From the NCBI GenBank assembly GCA_016124615.1, contig WGNF01000003.1:620001-684000 (forward strand): a stretch of 64,000 nucleotides of DNA. Reading direction: 5' to 3'. This stretch comes from Paracoccaceae bacterium. GTDB taxonomy: Bacteria > Pseudomonadota > Alphaproteobacteria > Rhodobacterales > Rhodobacteraceae. Both the position numbers and the translations under genes were made by a program. The notes beneath the pieces were generated by a model. It had not been told where the DNA came from, did no database searches, and saw only the letters and a program-made list of their open reading frames with translations. Positions 25,334 through 33,730 of this stretch are shown here, in pieces (positions within the stretch are counted from its first letter, which is position 1; the number at the start of each line of letters is the position of its first letter).

Positions 25334-27499
25334 ATGGCTGAACGTTCATTCACACAAGAAGTCGGAAAACTTCGCCTCGGTGCGGGCGAGACCTTCACCG
25401 GCGAAGGTATTCTGGCCATCACCAAGGCGCTGTTGGAAAACGGTGTGGGCTATGTCGGCGGCTATCAGGGCGCGCCGATCAGCCACCTGATGGATGTGCT
25501 GGCCGATGCCGAGGATATTCTGGCCGACCTTGGCGTGCGCTACGAGGCGAACGCGTCAGAGGCGGCGGCGACCGCGATGCTGGCCGCCTCGGTGCATTAC
25601 CCGATCCGGGGGGCGGTGACCTACAAGGGGCCGGTGGGCGTCAACGTCGGGTCGGATGCGCTGGCCAACCTCGCCTCCTCCGGCGTGACGGGCGGCGCGC
25701 TGGTGATCGTGGGCGAGGATTACGGCGAAGGCTCCTCGATCATGCAGGAACGCAGCCACGCCTTTGCCATGAAAAGTCAGGTCTGGCTGATGGACCCGCG
25801 GCCCAACCTGCCCTCGATCACGCAGGCGGTGGGGCAAGGCTTCGCGCTGTCGGAGGCGTCGAACACGCCGGTGATGCTGATGGTGCGCATCCGGTCGTGC
25901 CACGTCACCGGCACGTTCCAGACCCGCGACAACCAGCGCCCCGCGCTGACGGTGAAGGACGCGCTGGCCAACCCGCGCAGCGATTTCAACCGGGTCGTGC
26001 TGCCGCCGATGTCCTTCGTGCAGGAACAGGACAAGGTGAAGAACCGCTGGCCCGCAGCACAGCGATTCATCCGCGAGAACGGGTTGAACGAACGCTTTGG
26101 CCCCGCAGCGGCGCCGGTCGGGATCGTGCTGCAGGGCGGCATGTACAACGGCGTCATCCGCGCGCTGCAACGGCTGGGGCTGGCCGACCTGCATGGCGAA
26201 AGCGAGGTGCCGCTTTACATTCTGAACGTCACCTACCCGCTTGTTCCCGAAGAGTTTCTGGATTTCTGCGCTGGCAAGGACGCGGTTCTGGTGATCGAGG
26301 AAGGCCAGCCCGAATTTCTTGAGCAGGCCTTTGCCGCCATGCTCTATCGCGCAGGCCACACGATCCGGCTGCACGGCAAGGATGTGCTGCCGATGGCGGG
26401 CGAATACACCGGTCAGGTGATGCTGGACGGGATCGAGGGCTTTCTGCGCAAGGCCGCCCCCGGCTACTTGCCTGCGCAGCGCCGCGCGCCCAACGCCGAG
26501 GCGGCACCCATCCCCGACCTGTCCAGAACCGTGCCGATCCGCCCGCCGGGCTTCTGCACCGGCTGCCCGGAACGGCCGATCTTCGCCGCGCTGAAGATGG
26601 TTCAGGGCGAGCTGGGCAAGCACCAGATCGCCGGTGACATCGGCTGCCACCTCTTCGCCTGCCTGCCACCGTTCGAGATCGGCGGCTCCACCATGGGCTA
26701 CGGCCTCGGCCCGGCCTCCAACGCGGCCTTTGACGGGGGCGGAGAGAAACGCTCCGTCTCGATCCTCGGCGATGGCGGGTTCTGGCACAACGGCCTCTCG
26801 TCCTCGATCGGCAACGCGGTGTTCAACAATTCGGATTCGGTCACCGTCATCGTCGACAACTTCTATTCGGCGGCGACCGGCGGGCAGGACGTCATGTCCT
26901 CACGCGCCGACAACCGGTCCAAATCCACCAAACACCCGATTTCGCAGGCGCTGAAGGGCGTCGGCGTCGGCTGGGTGCGCCAGATCGACCGCACCTATGA
27001 CGTGCCCAAGATGCTGGCGACGCTGCGCGAGGCGCTGACCACCGATTACAAAGGCCCCAAGGTCATCGTCGCCTCGTCCGAATGCATGTTGAACAAGCAG
27101 CGCCGCGAACGGCCCCTGCGCAATCAGGCGATCCGGGATGGCCGCCGCGTCGAGGCGCCGCGCTTTGGCGTGGACGAGGATATCTGCACCGGCGATCACG
27201 CCTGCATCCGGCTTTCGGGATGCCCCTCGCTCAGCCTCAAGCGGCTCGACGATCCGCTGCGCGACGATCCGGTCGCCTCGATCGACCAAAGCTGCGTCGG
27301 CTGCGGCAACTGCGGCGAGGTTGCGGATGCCGCGGTCCTGTGCCCCTCGTTCTACCGCGCCGACGTCGTGCACAATCCCGGCGCGTGGGAACGCCGCCGG
27401 GCGGGCTGGCGCGCCGGCATCATCGGCTGGTTGCAACAGCGCCGCCAACGCGGGCGGCTCGACTTTTCGGCAAGCGTTGCCGGTGGAGGCCAAGCATGA
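25334..27499 (+). CDS. iorA: indolepyruvate ferredoxin oxidoreductase, alpha subunit
   Basis: A TPP-dependent oxidative decarboxylation subunit converting arylpyruvates (indolepyruvate, phenylpyruvate) plus CoA to aryl-acetyl-CoA. The 721-aa protein has a PFOR-type N-terminal domain (GYVGGYQGAPISHLMDVLADAE, YEANASEAAATAMLAAS), a central CTGCPERPIFAALK segment, and a TPP-binding motif (GDGGFWHNGLSSSIGNAVFNNSDSVTVIVDN). The C-terminal ferredoxin region has CTGDHACIRLSGCPS and CVGCGNCGEVADAAVLCPS. The start at 25334 follows GAGGAGACTGCCG; the track start adds 17 residues. The gene overlaps iorB by ATGA. Confidence 0.93.
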   Translation: MAERSFTQEVGKLRLGAGETFTGEGILAITKALLENGVGYVGGYQGAPISHLMDVLADAEDILADLGVRYEANASEAAATAMLAASVHYPIRGAVTYKGPVGVNVGSDALANLASSGVTGGALVIVGEDYGEGSSIMQERSHAFAMKSQVWLMDPRPNLPSITQAVGQGFALSEASNTPVMLMVRIRSCHVTGTFQTRDNQRPALTVKDALANPRSDFNRVVLPPMSFVQEQDKVKNRWPAAQRFIRENGLNERFGPAAAPVGIVLQGGMYNGVIRALQRLGLADLHGESEVPLYILNVTYPLVPEEFLDFCAGKDAVLVIEEGQPEFLEQAFAAMLYRAGHTIRLHGKDVLPMAGEYTGQVMLDGIEGFLRKAAPGYLPAQRRAPNAEAAPIPDLSRTVPIRPPGFCTGCPERPIFAALKMVQGELGKHQIAGDIGCHLFACLPPFEIGGSTMGYGLGPASNAAFDGGGEKRSVSILGDGGFWHNGLSSSIGNAVFNNSDSVTVIVDNFYSAATGGQDVMSSRADNRSKSTKHPISQALKGVGVGWVRQIDRTYDVPKMLATLREALTTDYKGPKVIVASSECMLNKQRRERPLRNQAIRDGRRVEAPRFGVDEDICTGDHACIRLSGCPSLSLKRLDDPLRDDPVASIDQSCVGCGNCGEVADAAVLCPSFYRADVVHNPGAWERRRAGWRAGIIGWLQQRRQRGRLDFSASVAGGGQA

Positions 27500-29034
27500 G
27501 CGTCGCTCTTTCCCCCCGCGCCGCCGACCCGCGCCTTTGCGGCATTCTCAAGCTGGCGGTGATGGCGGTGGGCGGTCAGGGCGGCGGCGTGCTGACCGAC
27601 TGGATCGAAGAGGTCGCGCGCGCAGATGGCTATGCGGTGCAGGCGACCTCGGTCGCGGGCGTCGCACAGCGCACCGGCGCCACGATCTATTACGTCGAGA
27701 TGGCCCCCCTCGGCGACCGCGCCCCGGTCTTCTCGCTGCTGCCCGCGGCGGGCGATGTCGATATCCTGATCGCGGCAGAGCTGATGGAGGCGGGCCGCGC
27801 GATCCTGCGCGGCTTCGTCACGCCCGACCGCACGACGCTGATCGCCTCGACCCACCGCGCGCTGGCGGTATCGGAAAAGACCCTGCCCGGCGACGGCATC
27901 GCCAATGCCGAAGAGGTTCTGGCCGCCGCCGCGATTGCCGCGCAACGCACCATCGTCTTCGACATGGAAAGGATCGCGGTGGAGTCCGGCACCGTCATCT
28001 CGGCCAGCCTGTTCGGCGCGCTGGCGGGGTCGGGCGCCCTGCCCTTTCCCCGCGCCGCATTCGAGGCGGCAATCCGCGGCTCTGGCCGTGGCGTCGAGGC
28101 CAGCCTGCGCGCCTTCGCCCGCGCCTATGACGCGGCGCAGACCGACGCCGCCCCACCAGAGGCGAAACCGGCAAAGCCCGCAGCCACCGCCCCGCGTGGC
28201 ACTTCCAAACTCGTCGGTCAATGGGCGGCCCTCACCGCCGCCGCCCAGACGCTGCCCGCGCCGGTGCAGGCGATGGCGCTGGCGGGCCTGCGCAAGGTGG
28301 TGGATTTTCAGGACATCGCCTATGGCCGCGAATACCTCGACCGCCTCGCCACCGTGCAGCGCGCCGACAGCGCGGCGCAGGGCTGGCGGCTGACGCAGGA
28401 GGCAGCAAAATACATCGCCAACGCGATGGCCTATGACGACGTGATCCGCGTCGCCGACCTGAAGACGCGCGCGCCCCGCTTGGGGCGCATCCGCACCGAA
28501 ATGGGTGCGACCGACGCCACGCTGCTGCAGGTCACCGAATTCCTGCACCCCCGCGCCGAGGAAATCGTCGGCCTTCTGCCCTCCGGTCTCGGCGCCCGGA
28601 TCGAGGCGAACCCGGCCCGCATGGCGCGCATCGACCGGCGGTTCGGCAAGGGGCGACGGCTGCGCAGCGACAGCCTCTGGGCTTTCGCGCAACTCTACGT
28701 CTTGGGGGGCCTGCGCGGCTGGCGCCGTCACACCCTGCGCCACAAGGTCGAACAGCAGCATCTGGGCGCCTGGCTCGCCGCCGCCCTCGCCCATATGCCG
28801 GACCGCTACGATCTGGCGGTCGAGGTGATCCGCACCCGCCGCCTGATCAAGGGCTATTCCGATACGCATTCCCGTGGCCTGTCGAAATACGACCGGGTGA
28901 TGGCGGGGATTACACTGGTCGCCGCGCGCGACGACGCCGCCGACTGGGCCTGCCGCCTGCGCGAAGCCGCGCTGATGGATGAGGCGGGCGCCGCGCTGGA
29001 CGGGGCACTGATGACGATCAAGTCCTTCGCCTGA
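27496..29034 (+). CDS. iorB: indolepyruvate oxidoreductase subunit beta with C-terminal extension
   Basis: The gamma-type PFOR domain (residues about 20-205; MAVGGQGGGVLTDWIEEVARADGYAVQATSVAGVAQRTGATIYYVEM) completes the 2-oxoacid oxidoreductase with IorA. Residues about 230-512 form an additional helical domain of the DUF6537 kind found in proteobacterial IorB (WRLTQEAAKYIANAMAYDDVIRVADLKTRAPRLGRIR...TLRHKVEQQHLGAWLAA). The short Ala/Pro-rich linker (PPEAKPAKPAATAP) marks the boundary. The start at 27496 overlaps the iorA stop, and the track ORF overextends. Last gene of the operon. Confidence 0.92.
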   Translation: MSVALSPRAADPRLCGILKLAVMAVGGQGGGVLTDWIEEVARADGYAVQATSVAGVAQRTGATIYYVEMAPLGDRAPVFSLLPAAGDVDILIAAELMEAGRAILRGFVTPDRTTLIASTHRALAVSEKTLPGDGIANAEEVLAAAAIAAQRTIVFDMERIAVESGTVISASLFGALAGSGALPFPRAAFEAAIRGSGRGVEASLRAFARAYDAAQTDAAPPEAKPAKPAATAPRGTSKLVGQWAALTAAAQTLPAPVQAMALAGLRKVVDFQDIAYGREYLDRLATVQRADSAAQGWRLTQEAAKYIANAMAYDDVIRVADLKTRAPRLGRIRTEMGATDATLLQVTEFLHPRAEEIVGLLPSGLGARIEANPARMARIDRRFGKGRRLRSDSLWAFAQLYVLGGLRGWRRHTLRHKVEQQHLGAWLAAALAHMPDRYDLAVEVIRTRRLIKGYSDTHSRGLSKYDRVMAGITLVAARDDAADWACRLREAALMDEAGAALDGALMTIKSFA

Positions 29035-29060
29035 AGGCCGGCGCGCCCGGCCCCCAGCTT

Positions 29061-29112
29061 CTTTCTGGCAAAAATATCCCGCAGGGGGTCCGGGGGCCGC
29101 GCAGGCCCCCGG
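29061..29112. terminator. intergenic hairpin/terminator element between convergent genes
   Basis: CCGGGGGCC-gcgca-GGCCCCCGG (29090-29112) is a perfect 9-bp stem with a 5-nt loop between the convergent iorB and LLM monooxygenase genes. It is preceded by cttctttctggcaaaaata. Read on the minus strand, the hairpin is followed within 15 nt by ATATTTTTGCC, an acceptable terminator for the leftward gene. The whole unit resembles a dispersed intergenic element of Rhodobacteraceae genomes (from memory, not searched). Confidence 0.65.
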
Positions 29113-29125
29113 CTCTGTATCAGCC

Positions 29126-30217
29126 TCAGCGAAGGCCGCGCGCTTGCAGGATCGGCAGCACTGTGTCGCGGAAATACGGGAATTCCTGCACATAATCGAC
29201 AAAGCTGAGCGTGGTGCCCCGGAACCCCGCCGCATGCAGCGCGCAGATGCCGTCGGCGACCTGCTCTGGCGTGCCGACCAGCGGAAAGCCGCCATGCCCC
29301 GCCGCCATCAGATCGCGGATATGGGCCAGCAGATCGTGCGGAAAGCTTTGCGCATGGGCGAACTGCAACCGCACCAGATTGTCCACCGCAACCCAGTCCG
29401 CGTTGGTCTTGGCGGTATATTCCAGCCAGGCGCGCGCCTCTGCCTCGGTCGGGCGGCAGATGACATGGCTGAAGGTCAGCACATCCACCTTGCGGCCCTT
29501 CGCCGCCGCCTGCCCTTTCAGCTCGGCAATCTCGGCGGTGGACCGTGACAGGTCGATCGCCGGGGTGAACAGGAAATCGGCGTTGTCGGTGGCAAAGCCG
29601 CGCCCCTGCGGCGAGCCTGCCGCGTTGATGATCGGCACCCCGCCTCGCAGCGGCTTCGGGTCGCCCTTCACGCCTTTCAGGTGGAAATACTTGCCATCCC
29701 AGTCGAAATGCGTGTCCGACGTCCAGAGCTTGCGCACCACGTCGAACCATTCCTGCGCATAGCCATAGCGCGTTTCGTGATCGTCGGGCAGCGTCAGGCC
29801 AAGCGCCTCGTATTCCGGCTTGTTCCAGCCGGCCACGATGTTCAGCCCCGCCCGCCCGGCGCCGATCTGGTCGATGGTGGCGATCTGCTTGGCCACCACC
29901 ACCGGATTGTTCGCGGCGGTGTGGATGGTCGCGAACACGGCGATCTTCTTCGTCGAGGCCAGCAAGGCGGCGGCCCAGGTCATCGTCTCCAGCACGCCGC
30001 CGTGAAAATCGGTCTCGCCGCCGTAGCCGATCCAGCGGGCGATCGGCAGCATGAAGTCGATGCCCGCATCATCCAGCAACCGGCCAAGCGCCAGGTTGTT
30101 TTCCCAGCTGTTCACCCAGCGTTCGGGCACCTTGGTAACGGTCATGCCGGACGAACAGTTCGACGAAAACGTGCCCAGCAGAAAGCGGTCGCCCACCAGC
30201 ATCGGGTTGTCTGTCAT
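29126..30217 (-). CDS. LLM-class flavin-dependent monooxygenase
   Basis: A 363-aa bacterial-luciferase-like TIM barrel using FMNH2 supplied by a separate reductase. The N-terminal signature LGTFSSNCSSGMTVTKVPERWVNSWENNLALGRLLDDAGIDFMLPIARWIGYGG places it in the RutA/SsuD/SfnG-like branch, which oxygenates pyrimidines, sulfonates or sulfones. GRAGLNIVAGWNKPEYEALG is also typical. The substrate cannot be assigned. It is divergent from a MarR-like regulator across 108 bp with a clear palindrome, so it is probably an inducible single-gene unit. No flavin reductase is adjacent. Confidence 0.87.
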   Translation of the reverse strand: MTDNPMLVGDRFLLGTFSSNCSSGMTVTKVPERWVNSWENNLALGRLLDDAGIDFMLPIARWIGYGGETDFHGGVLETMTWAAALLASTKKIAVFATIHTAANNPVVVAKQIATIDQIGAGRAGLNIVAGWNKPEYEALGLTLPDDHETRYGYAQEWFDVVRKLWTSDTHFDWDGKYFHLKGVKGDPKPLRGGVPIINAAGSPQGRGFATDNADFLFTPAIDLSRSTAEIAELKGQAAAKGRKVDVLTFSHVICRPTEAEARAWLEYTAKTNADWVAVDNLVRLQFAHAQSFPHDLLAHIRDLMAAGHGGFPLVGTPEQVADGICALHAAGFRGTTLSFVDYVQEFPYFRDTVLPILQARGLR

Positions 30218-30246
30218 GGTATTTCTCCCTGTTTGTTTGATTTTAT

Positions 30247-30261
30247 GATAGAAAGTCTATC
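30247..30261. promoter_or_regulatory. candidate operator in the LLM-MarR divergent promoter
   Basis: GATAGA-AAG-TCTATC is a perfect 6-bp inverted repeat centred in the AT-rich 108-bp gap. It is likely the site for the regulator encoded at 30326. Confidence 0.5.
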
Positions 30262-30325
30262 GTAAATTCAATTTGCGTCAACCGCGTTGGTTGGCCAGAC
30301 TGTCAGCGAAACAGGGGGTGCAGGG

Positions 30326-30880
30326 ATGTCGCGCAAGCCGTTGGAAACCAAGGATGCCTCGCCGCGCGAGGCGCTGGATTACCGCTGGCATCTGGCGCAG
30401 AGCGGGGTCGAGATCGACACCACCGAACTGGAATTCGCGCTGATGCGCGCAACCGAGGGATTCGGGCGCTGGCAGTCGGAATGTCTGGCGGGGGTGGTCG
30501 ATCTGGCCGCCACCGGGCCGGAGAACGCGCTTTTGCACATCATCCGCATGAACGAACGGCCCAAGACGATCAAGGATCTGGCCCGCCTGACCAACCGCGA
30601 TGACGTGCCCAACATCCAGTATTCGCTGCGCAAGCTGATCGGCGCCGGGCTGGTGGAGCGCAAGGGCGCAGGCCGGTCCGGCGTCACCTACGAGGTGACG
30701 GCGCGCGGGCGCACGGTGACCGACGATTACGGCGATCTGCGCCGCCGCCTGCTGATCGCGGCCATCGCCGCCCTGCCCGACCTGCCCGCGCGGCTGCAAG
30801 AGGCCACGCGAACGCTGAACCTGCTGTCGGGCCTATACGAAGAAGTGGCGCGGGTCGCGGCGACGCATCGGCGCGGCTAG
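30326..30880 (+). CDS. MarR-like winged-helix regulator
   Basis: A 184-aa DNA-binding protein. The region ENALLHIIRMNERPKTIKDLARLTNRDDVPNIQYSLRKLIGAGLVERKGAGRSGVTYEVTARGRTVTDDYG forms helix-turn-helix plus wing, close to the MarR-type regulators of aromatic or pyrimidine catabolism. The start at 30326 (not the track's 30287) follows GGGGTGCAGGG. It is divergent from the LLM monooxygenase, which it presumably represses, and convergent with the aminotransferase gene. Confidence 0.85.
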   Translation: MSRKPLETKDASPREALDYRWHLAQSGVEIDTTELEFALMRATEGFGRWQSECLAGVVDLAATGPENALLHIIRMNERPKTIKDLARLTNRDDVPNIQYSLRKLIGAGLVERKGAGRSGVTYEVTARGRTVTDDYGDLRRRLLIAAIAALPDLPARLQEATRTLNLLSGLYEEVARVAATHRRG

Positions 30881-30885
30881 GCAGC

Positions 30886-32013
30886 TCAGGCCAGCGCGGC
30901 GCCCAGAACCTCCAGCATCCGGTCCACGCCCGCCTCGGTCGTCATCCCCCCCGGTGACAGCCGCAGAAGCTGGCCACGGGCGTCGGCAAACACTCCCGCC
31001 GCGCGAAACTGCGCCAGCACCCCGGCGGCGGGTGTGCGGTCGGGCAGGTTCAGCATCACGCTGCCGCCGCGCTCGGCCTCGTCGCGGGGGCTGGCGTGCC
31101 GCAGGCCGAACGGCTCGACCCCGGCGATGATGCGATCCGACAGCGCGCGGTTGTGGGCAAGGATCGCGGCATGATCCTGCGCCGCGTGCCAATCCAGCGC
31201 GGGCAAGCTTGCCGCCGCCGCCATCACGCCGGGCGTGCCATTGTCAAACCGGCGGATATCGGGCGCGAAAGCGAATTTGTCGAGCGCCCAGGAAAACGGA
31301 TTGTCCTGGCTGAACCAGCCGCGCAGCTCGGGCTGGCAGGCCACGATCAGCGGCGCCGCGACCTGCAATATCCCTGCGCCCGGCGTGCCGCACATCCATT
31401 TCAGGCTGGTCGAGATCGCGAAATCCACCGTCGGCTCTGTCACGCTGAACGGCAGCAGCCCGGCGCCTTGCGTTATATCCACCCCCACCACGCTGCCCAT
31501 CGCCCGCCCCTGCGCCACCAGCGGCGCCAGATCGCAGCGGTGCGAGGAAATCGAGCTGACCCAGGTGATCAGCCCAAGGCCCACATCCGGGCCCCAGCGG
31601 TCCAGCATGTCTTCGTCCCGCACCCAGGTTTCGCCCTGCCGCATTGGCACCGTGTCGAGCGTGAAGCCCAGCCGGGGCGCAAGGCCGGTCAGCAGGAAGT
31701 GGTTGCTGGGAAAGCAATCGGCGCCGACCAGCACGCGCTTGCCGCGCAGCCGCCCGGCGGGCAGCGCAGTGATCAGCGCGTGCATCGCGGCGGTGACGTT
31801 TTCGGTGGTGGTCAGCGTGCCGGGGGCCGCCCCGATCAGCGCCGACCAGCGGTCGATGAAGCGCTGCCGTAGCGGCAGAATCGCGCCCCACTGGCCATCG
31901 TCGGCGGCGCCCCAGGCCGTGGCGAAACCAGCCATCGCGGCGGCCAGATCGGCGGCCTTGCGGGGATACTGCCCGATGGAGTGGTAAAGGAAATAGGCGG
32001 AACCGTCGGTCAT
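30886..32013 (-). CDS. class V aminotransferase-fold PLP enzyme, kynureninase-like
   Basis: A 375-aa fold-type I PLP enzyme. The cofactor lysine is in DFAISTSLKWMCGTPGAG. VLVGADCFPSNHFLL, VGVDITQGAGLLPFSV and the C-terminal LLRLSPGGMTTEAGVDRMLEVL resemble kynureninase/cysteine-desulfurase-type class V proteins. The actual reaction (C-C lyase, aminotransferase or desulfurase-like) is unresolved. It lies 26 bp downstream of an amino-acid ABC permease, which suggests it acts on the imported amino acid. The start is the ATG at 32013. The 618-aa track ORF adds a spurious upstream region. Confidence 0.8.
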   Translation of the reverse strand: MTDGSAYFLYHSIGQYPRKAADLAAAMAGFATAWGAADDGQWGAILPLRQRFIDRWSALIGAAPGTLTTTENVTAAMHALITALPAGRLRGKRVLVGADCFPSNHFLLTGLAPRLGFTLDTVPMRQGETWVRDEDMLDRWGPDVGLGLITWVSSISSHRCDLAPLVAQGRAMGSVVGVDITQGAGLLPFSVTEPTVDFAISTSLKWMCGTPGAGILQVAAPLIVACQPELRGWFSQDNPFSWALDKFAFAPDIRRFDNGTPGVMAAAASLPALDWHAAQDHAAILAHNRALSDRIIAGVEPFGLRHASPRDEAERGGSVMLNLPDRTPAAGVLAQFRAAGVFADARGQLLRLSPGGMTTEAGVDRMLEVLGAALA

Positions 32014-32039
32014 GCTGTCTGTCTCTTGTGCTGGCTGCG

Positions 32040-32714
32040 TCAGTGTTGGCCCTTGCGGGCATAGCGCCGTTCCAGCCGCCCGGTCAGCCGGACAAGGGGC
32101 CAGAGGATCGCCACATAGATGATCGCCGCGCCGATCAGCGGCGTGGGGTTGGCAAACAACGCCTGCGCGTCGGTCGCCTGTTTCAGCAGGTCGTTCATCG
32201 CCACTACCGAGGCCAGCGAGGTATCCTTGATCAGCGACACCGAACTGGAGGCAAGCGGCGGGATCACCAGCCGGATCGCCTGCGGCAGCACCACCTTGTG
32301 CATGGTGCGCCAGAACGGCAGGCCCAGCGAGGCCGAGGCCTCGAACTGGCCGCGCGGCACCGCCTCGACGCCCGCCCGCACGATTTCGGCGGTATAGGCG
32401 GCCATCACCATCGACAGCGCAACCGCCGCCGCCTGAAACGACGAGAAGGTGATGCCGACGAAGGGCAGCGCATAATAGATCAGGATCAGCACGACCAGCA
32501 TCGGCATCGCCCGCATCAGGTCGATGTAGAGAATCGCCAGCACCCGCAGCGCGCGCGGCGCGTAAAGCCGCATCAGGCAGACCAGCACCCCGGCGGCACT
32601 GCCCACGATGATCGCGGTTATCCCGAGCATCAGCGTATTGCCAAGCCCGCGGATCAGGATCGGAAAGGCCCGCAGCAGGACGGACCAGTTGAAGAAGATA
32701 TCTATGACGTTCAT
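32040..32714 (-). CDS. polar amino acid ABC transporter permease
   Basis: A 224-aa HisM/GlnP-type permease with about five helices and the EAA loop EASASLGLPFWRTMHKVVLPQAIRLVIPPLASSSVSLIKDTSLASVVA, which contacts the ATPase. It pairs with the binding protein upstream (61 bp). Only one permease and no ATPase are encoded here, so it is probably homodimeric and borrows an ATPase encoded elsewhere. Confidence 0.9.
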   Translation of the reverse strand: MNVIDIFFNWSVLLRAFPILIRGLGNTLMLGITAIIVGSAAGVLVCLMRLYAPRALRVLAILYIDLMRAMPMLVVLILIYYALPFVGITFSSFQAAAVALSMVMAAYTAEIVRAGVEAVPRGQFEASASLGLPFWRTMHKVVLPQAIRLVIPPLASSSVSLIKDTSLASVVAMNDLLKQATDAQALFANPTPLIGAAIIYVAILWPLVRLTGRLERRYARKGQH

Positions 32715-32775
32715 GCGGCGCGTCCGGGGGGCACAGGGGCAAGGGCGGCGACCCGAAGGCCGCCGCCCGCGCCGG

Positions 32776-33579
32776 TCAATCGGCCGAAGTCGGCACCGGC
32801 ATCGGCGTCAGCGTCACGCTGCCCGCCGCCGGGTCCACCCCGAACCATTTCTTGTAGATCGTGGCCATCGTGCCATCGGTCTTCATGTCGGACAGCGCGC
32901 TGTTGATCTTTTCCAGCATGTCCGAGCCCTTGGGCAGCATCATCGCGAATTTCTCGCCGGTCGGGATCTCGACCGGCACAGCGAGGCCCTTCATCTGGTT
33001 CATCGCATAGCGCAGGCCGACCACATCGTTCGCGACTGCATCGACGCGCCCGGCGGTCAGGTCGGTCAGCATGTTGGATACGGTGTCATAGCTCTTGTAG
33101 TCGGTGTAACCGATCTCGGCCGCGCGATCCTTCAGCCACTTCTCGCCGAACGAGGTGGCGATCGCGCCGACCGTCTTGCCCTTCAGATCGGCGACCGAGG
33201 TGACCCCGGCGCCGTCCTTGGTGGCGATCCCCAGCGCCCCGGTCACGATCGGCTGGGTGAACGACTGGCTTTGCAGCCGGTCGTTGGTGATCGTCAGCGA
33301 CGAGATCACGATATCGACCCGATGCGAGGCCGTGGCGACGAAGAGCGCCTTGAAATCGAGCCCCTGAATGTCGGTGGTCATGCCCAGCCGCTTGGCGATC
33401 TCGTTGACGATATCGACCTCGAAGCCCTGAAAGGCGCCGCTGGCGTCCTTGAACTCCCACGGCGGGTTGGCCGGGTAGGAGCCGACGCGCAGCACCCCGG
33501 CCGCGATCCCCTGCACGGCCGAAACGGCAAAGGCCGCCCCGGCGATCAGACCCATGAGGGCCCGGCGATTGATTGTCAT
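32776..33579 (-). CDS. amino acid ABC transporter substrate-binding protein (SBP_bac_3)
   Basis: A 267-aa periplasmic receptor. The signal MTINRRALMGLIAGAAFAVSAVQGIAAG precedes LRVGSYPANPPWEFKDASGAFQGFEVDIVNEIAKRLG, LDFKALFVATASHRVDIVISSLTITNDR and the C-terminal IYKKWFGVDPA. The ATG at 33579 has AGGAGG 7 nt upstream; the track start is 22 codons too early. It is the first gene of the SBP-permease-PLP enzyme unit. Confidence 0.9.
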   Translation of the reverse strand: MTINRRALMGLIAGAAFAVSAVQGIAAGVLRVGSYPANPPWEFKDASGAFQGFEVDIVNEIAKRLGMTTDIQGLDFKALFVATASHRVDIVISSLTITNDRLQSQSFTQPIVTGALGIATKDGAGVTSVADLKGKTVGAIATSFGEKWLKDRAAEIGYTDYKSYDTVSNMLTDLTAGRVDAVANDVVGLRYAMNQMKGLAVPVEIPTGEKFAMMLPKGSDMLEKINSALSDMKTDGTMATIYKKWFGVDPAAGSVTLTPMPVPTSAD

Positions 33580-33730
33580 GCGTAACCTCCTGTCGCTGCC
33601 GGGCCTGTTGCCCGGCTTGTTGCTTGTTGTCAGCGGGCGGCCCAACCGGCGCCGCAGATCCCCGATGCTGCCACGATTTCGGCGGCAGACCTAGCGGTAT
33701 TTTAAACTTGAAGGAAAACTCCTCGCCATA

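Noticed and set aside
27160-27350. Degenerate first iron-sulfur motif of IorA as a defect
   Set aside because: The CTGDHAC...GCPS form appears normal for the long proteobacterial IorA type as I recall it; the second CxxCxxC...CP motif is complete.
30886-32742. 618-aa aminotransferase ORF as a natural fusion
   Set aside because: The first 240 residues are an out-of-frame reading of the permease gene; the enzyme starts at 32013.
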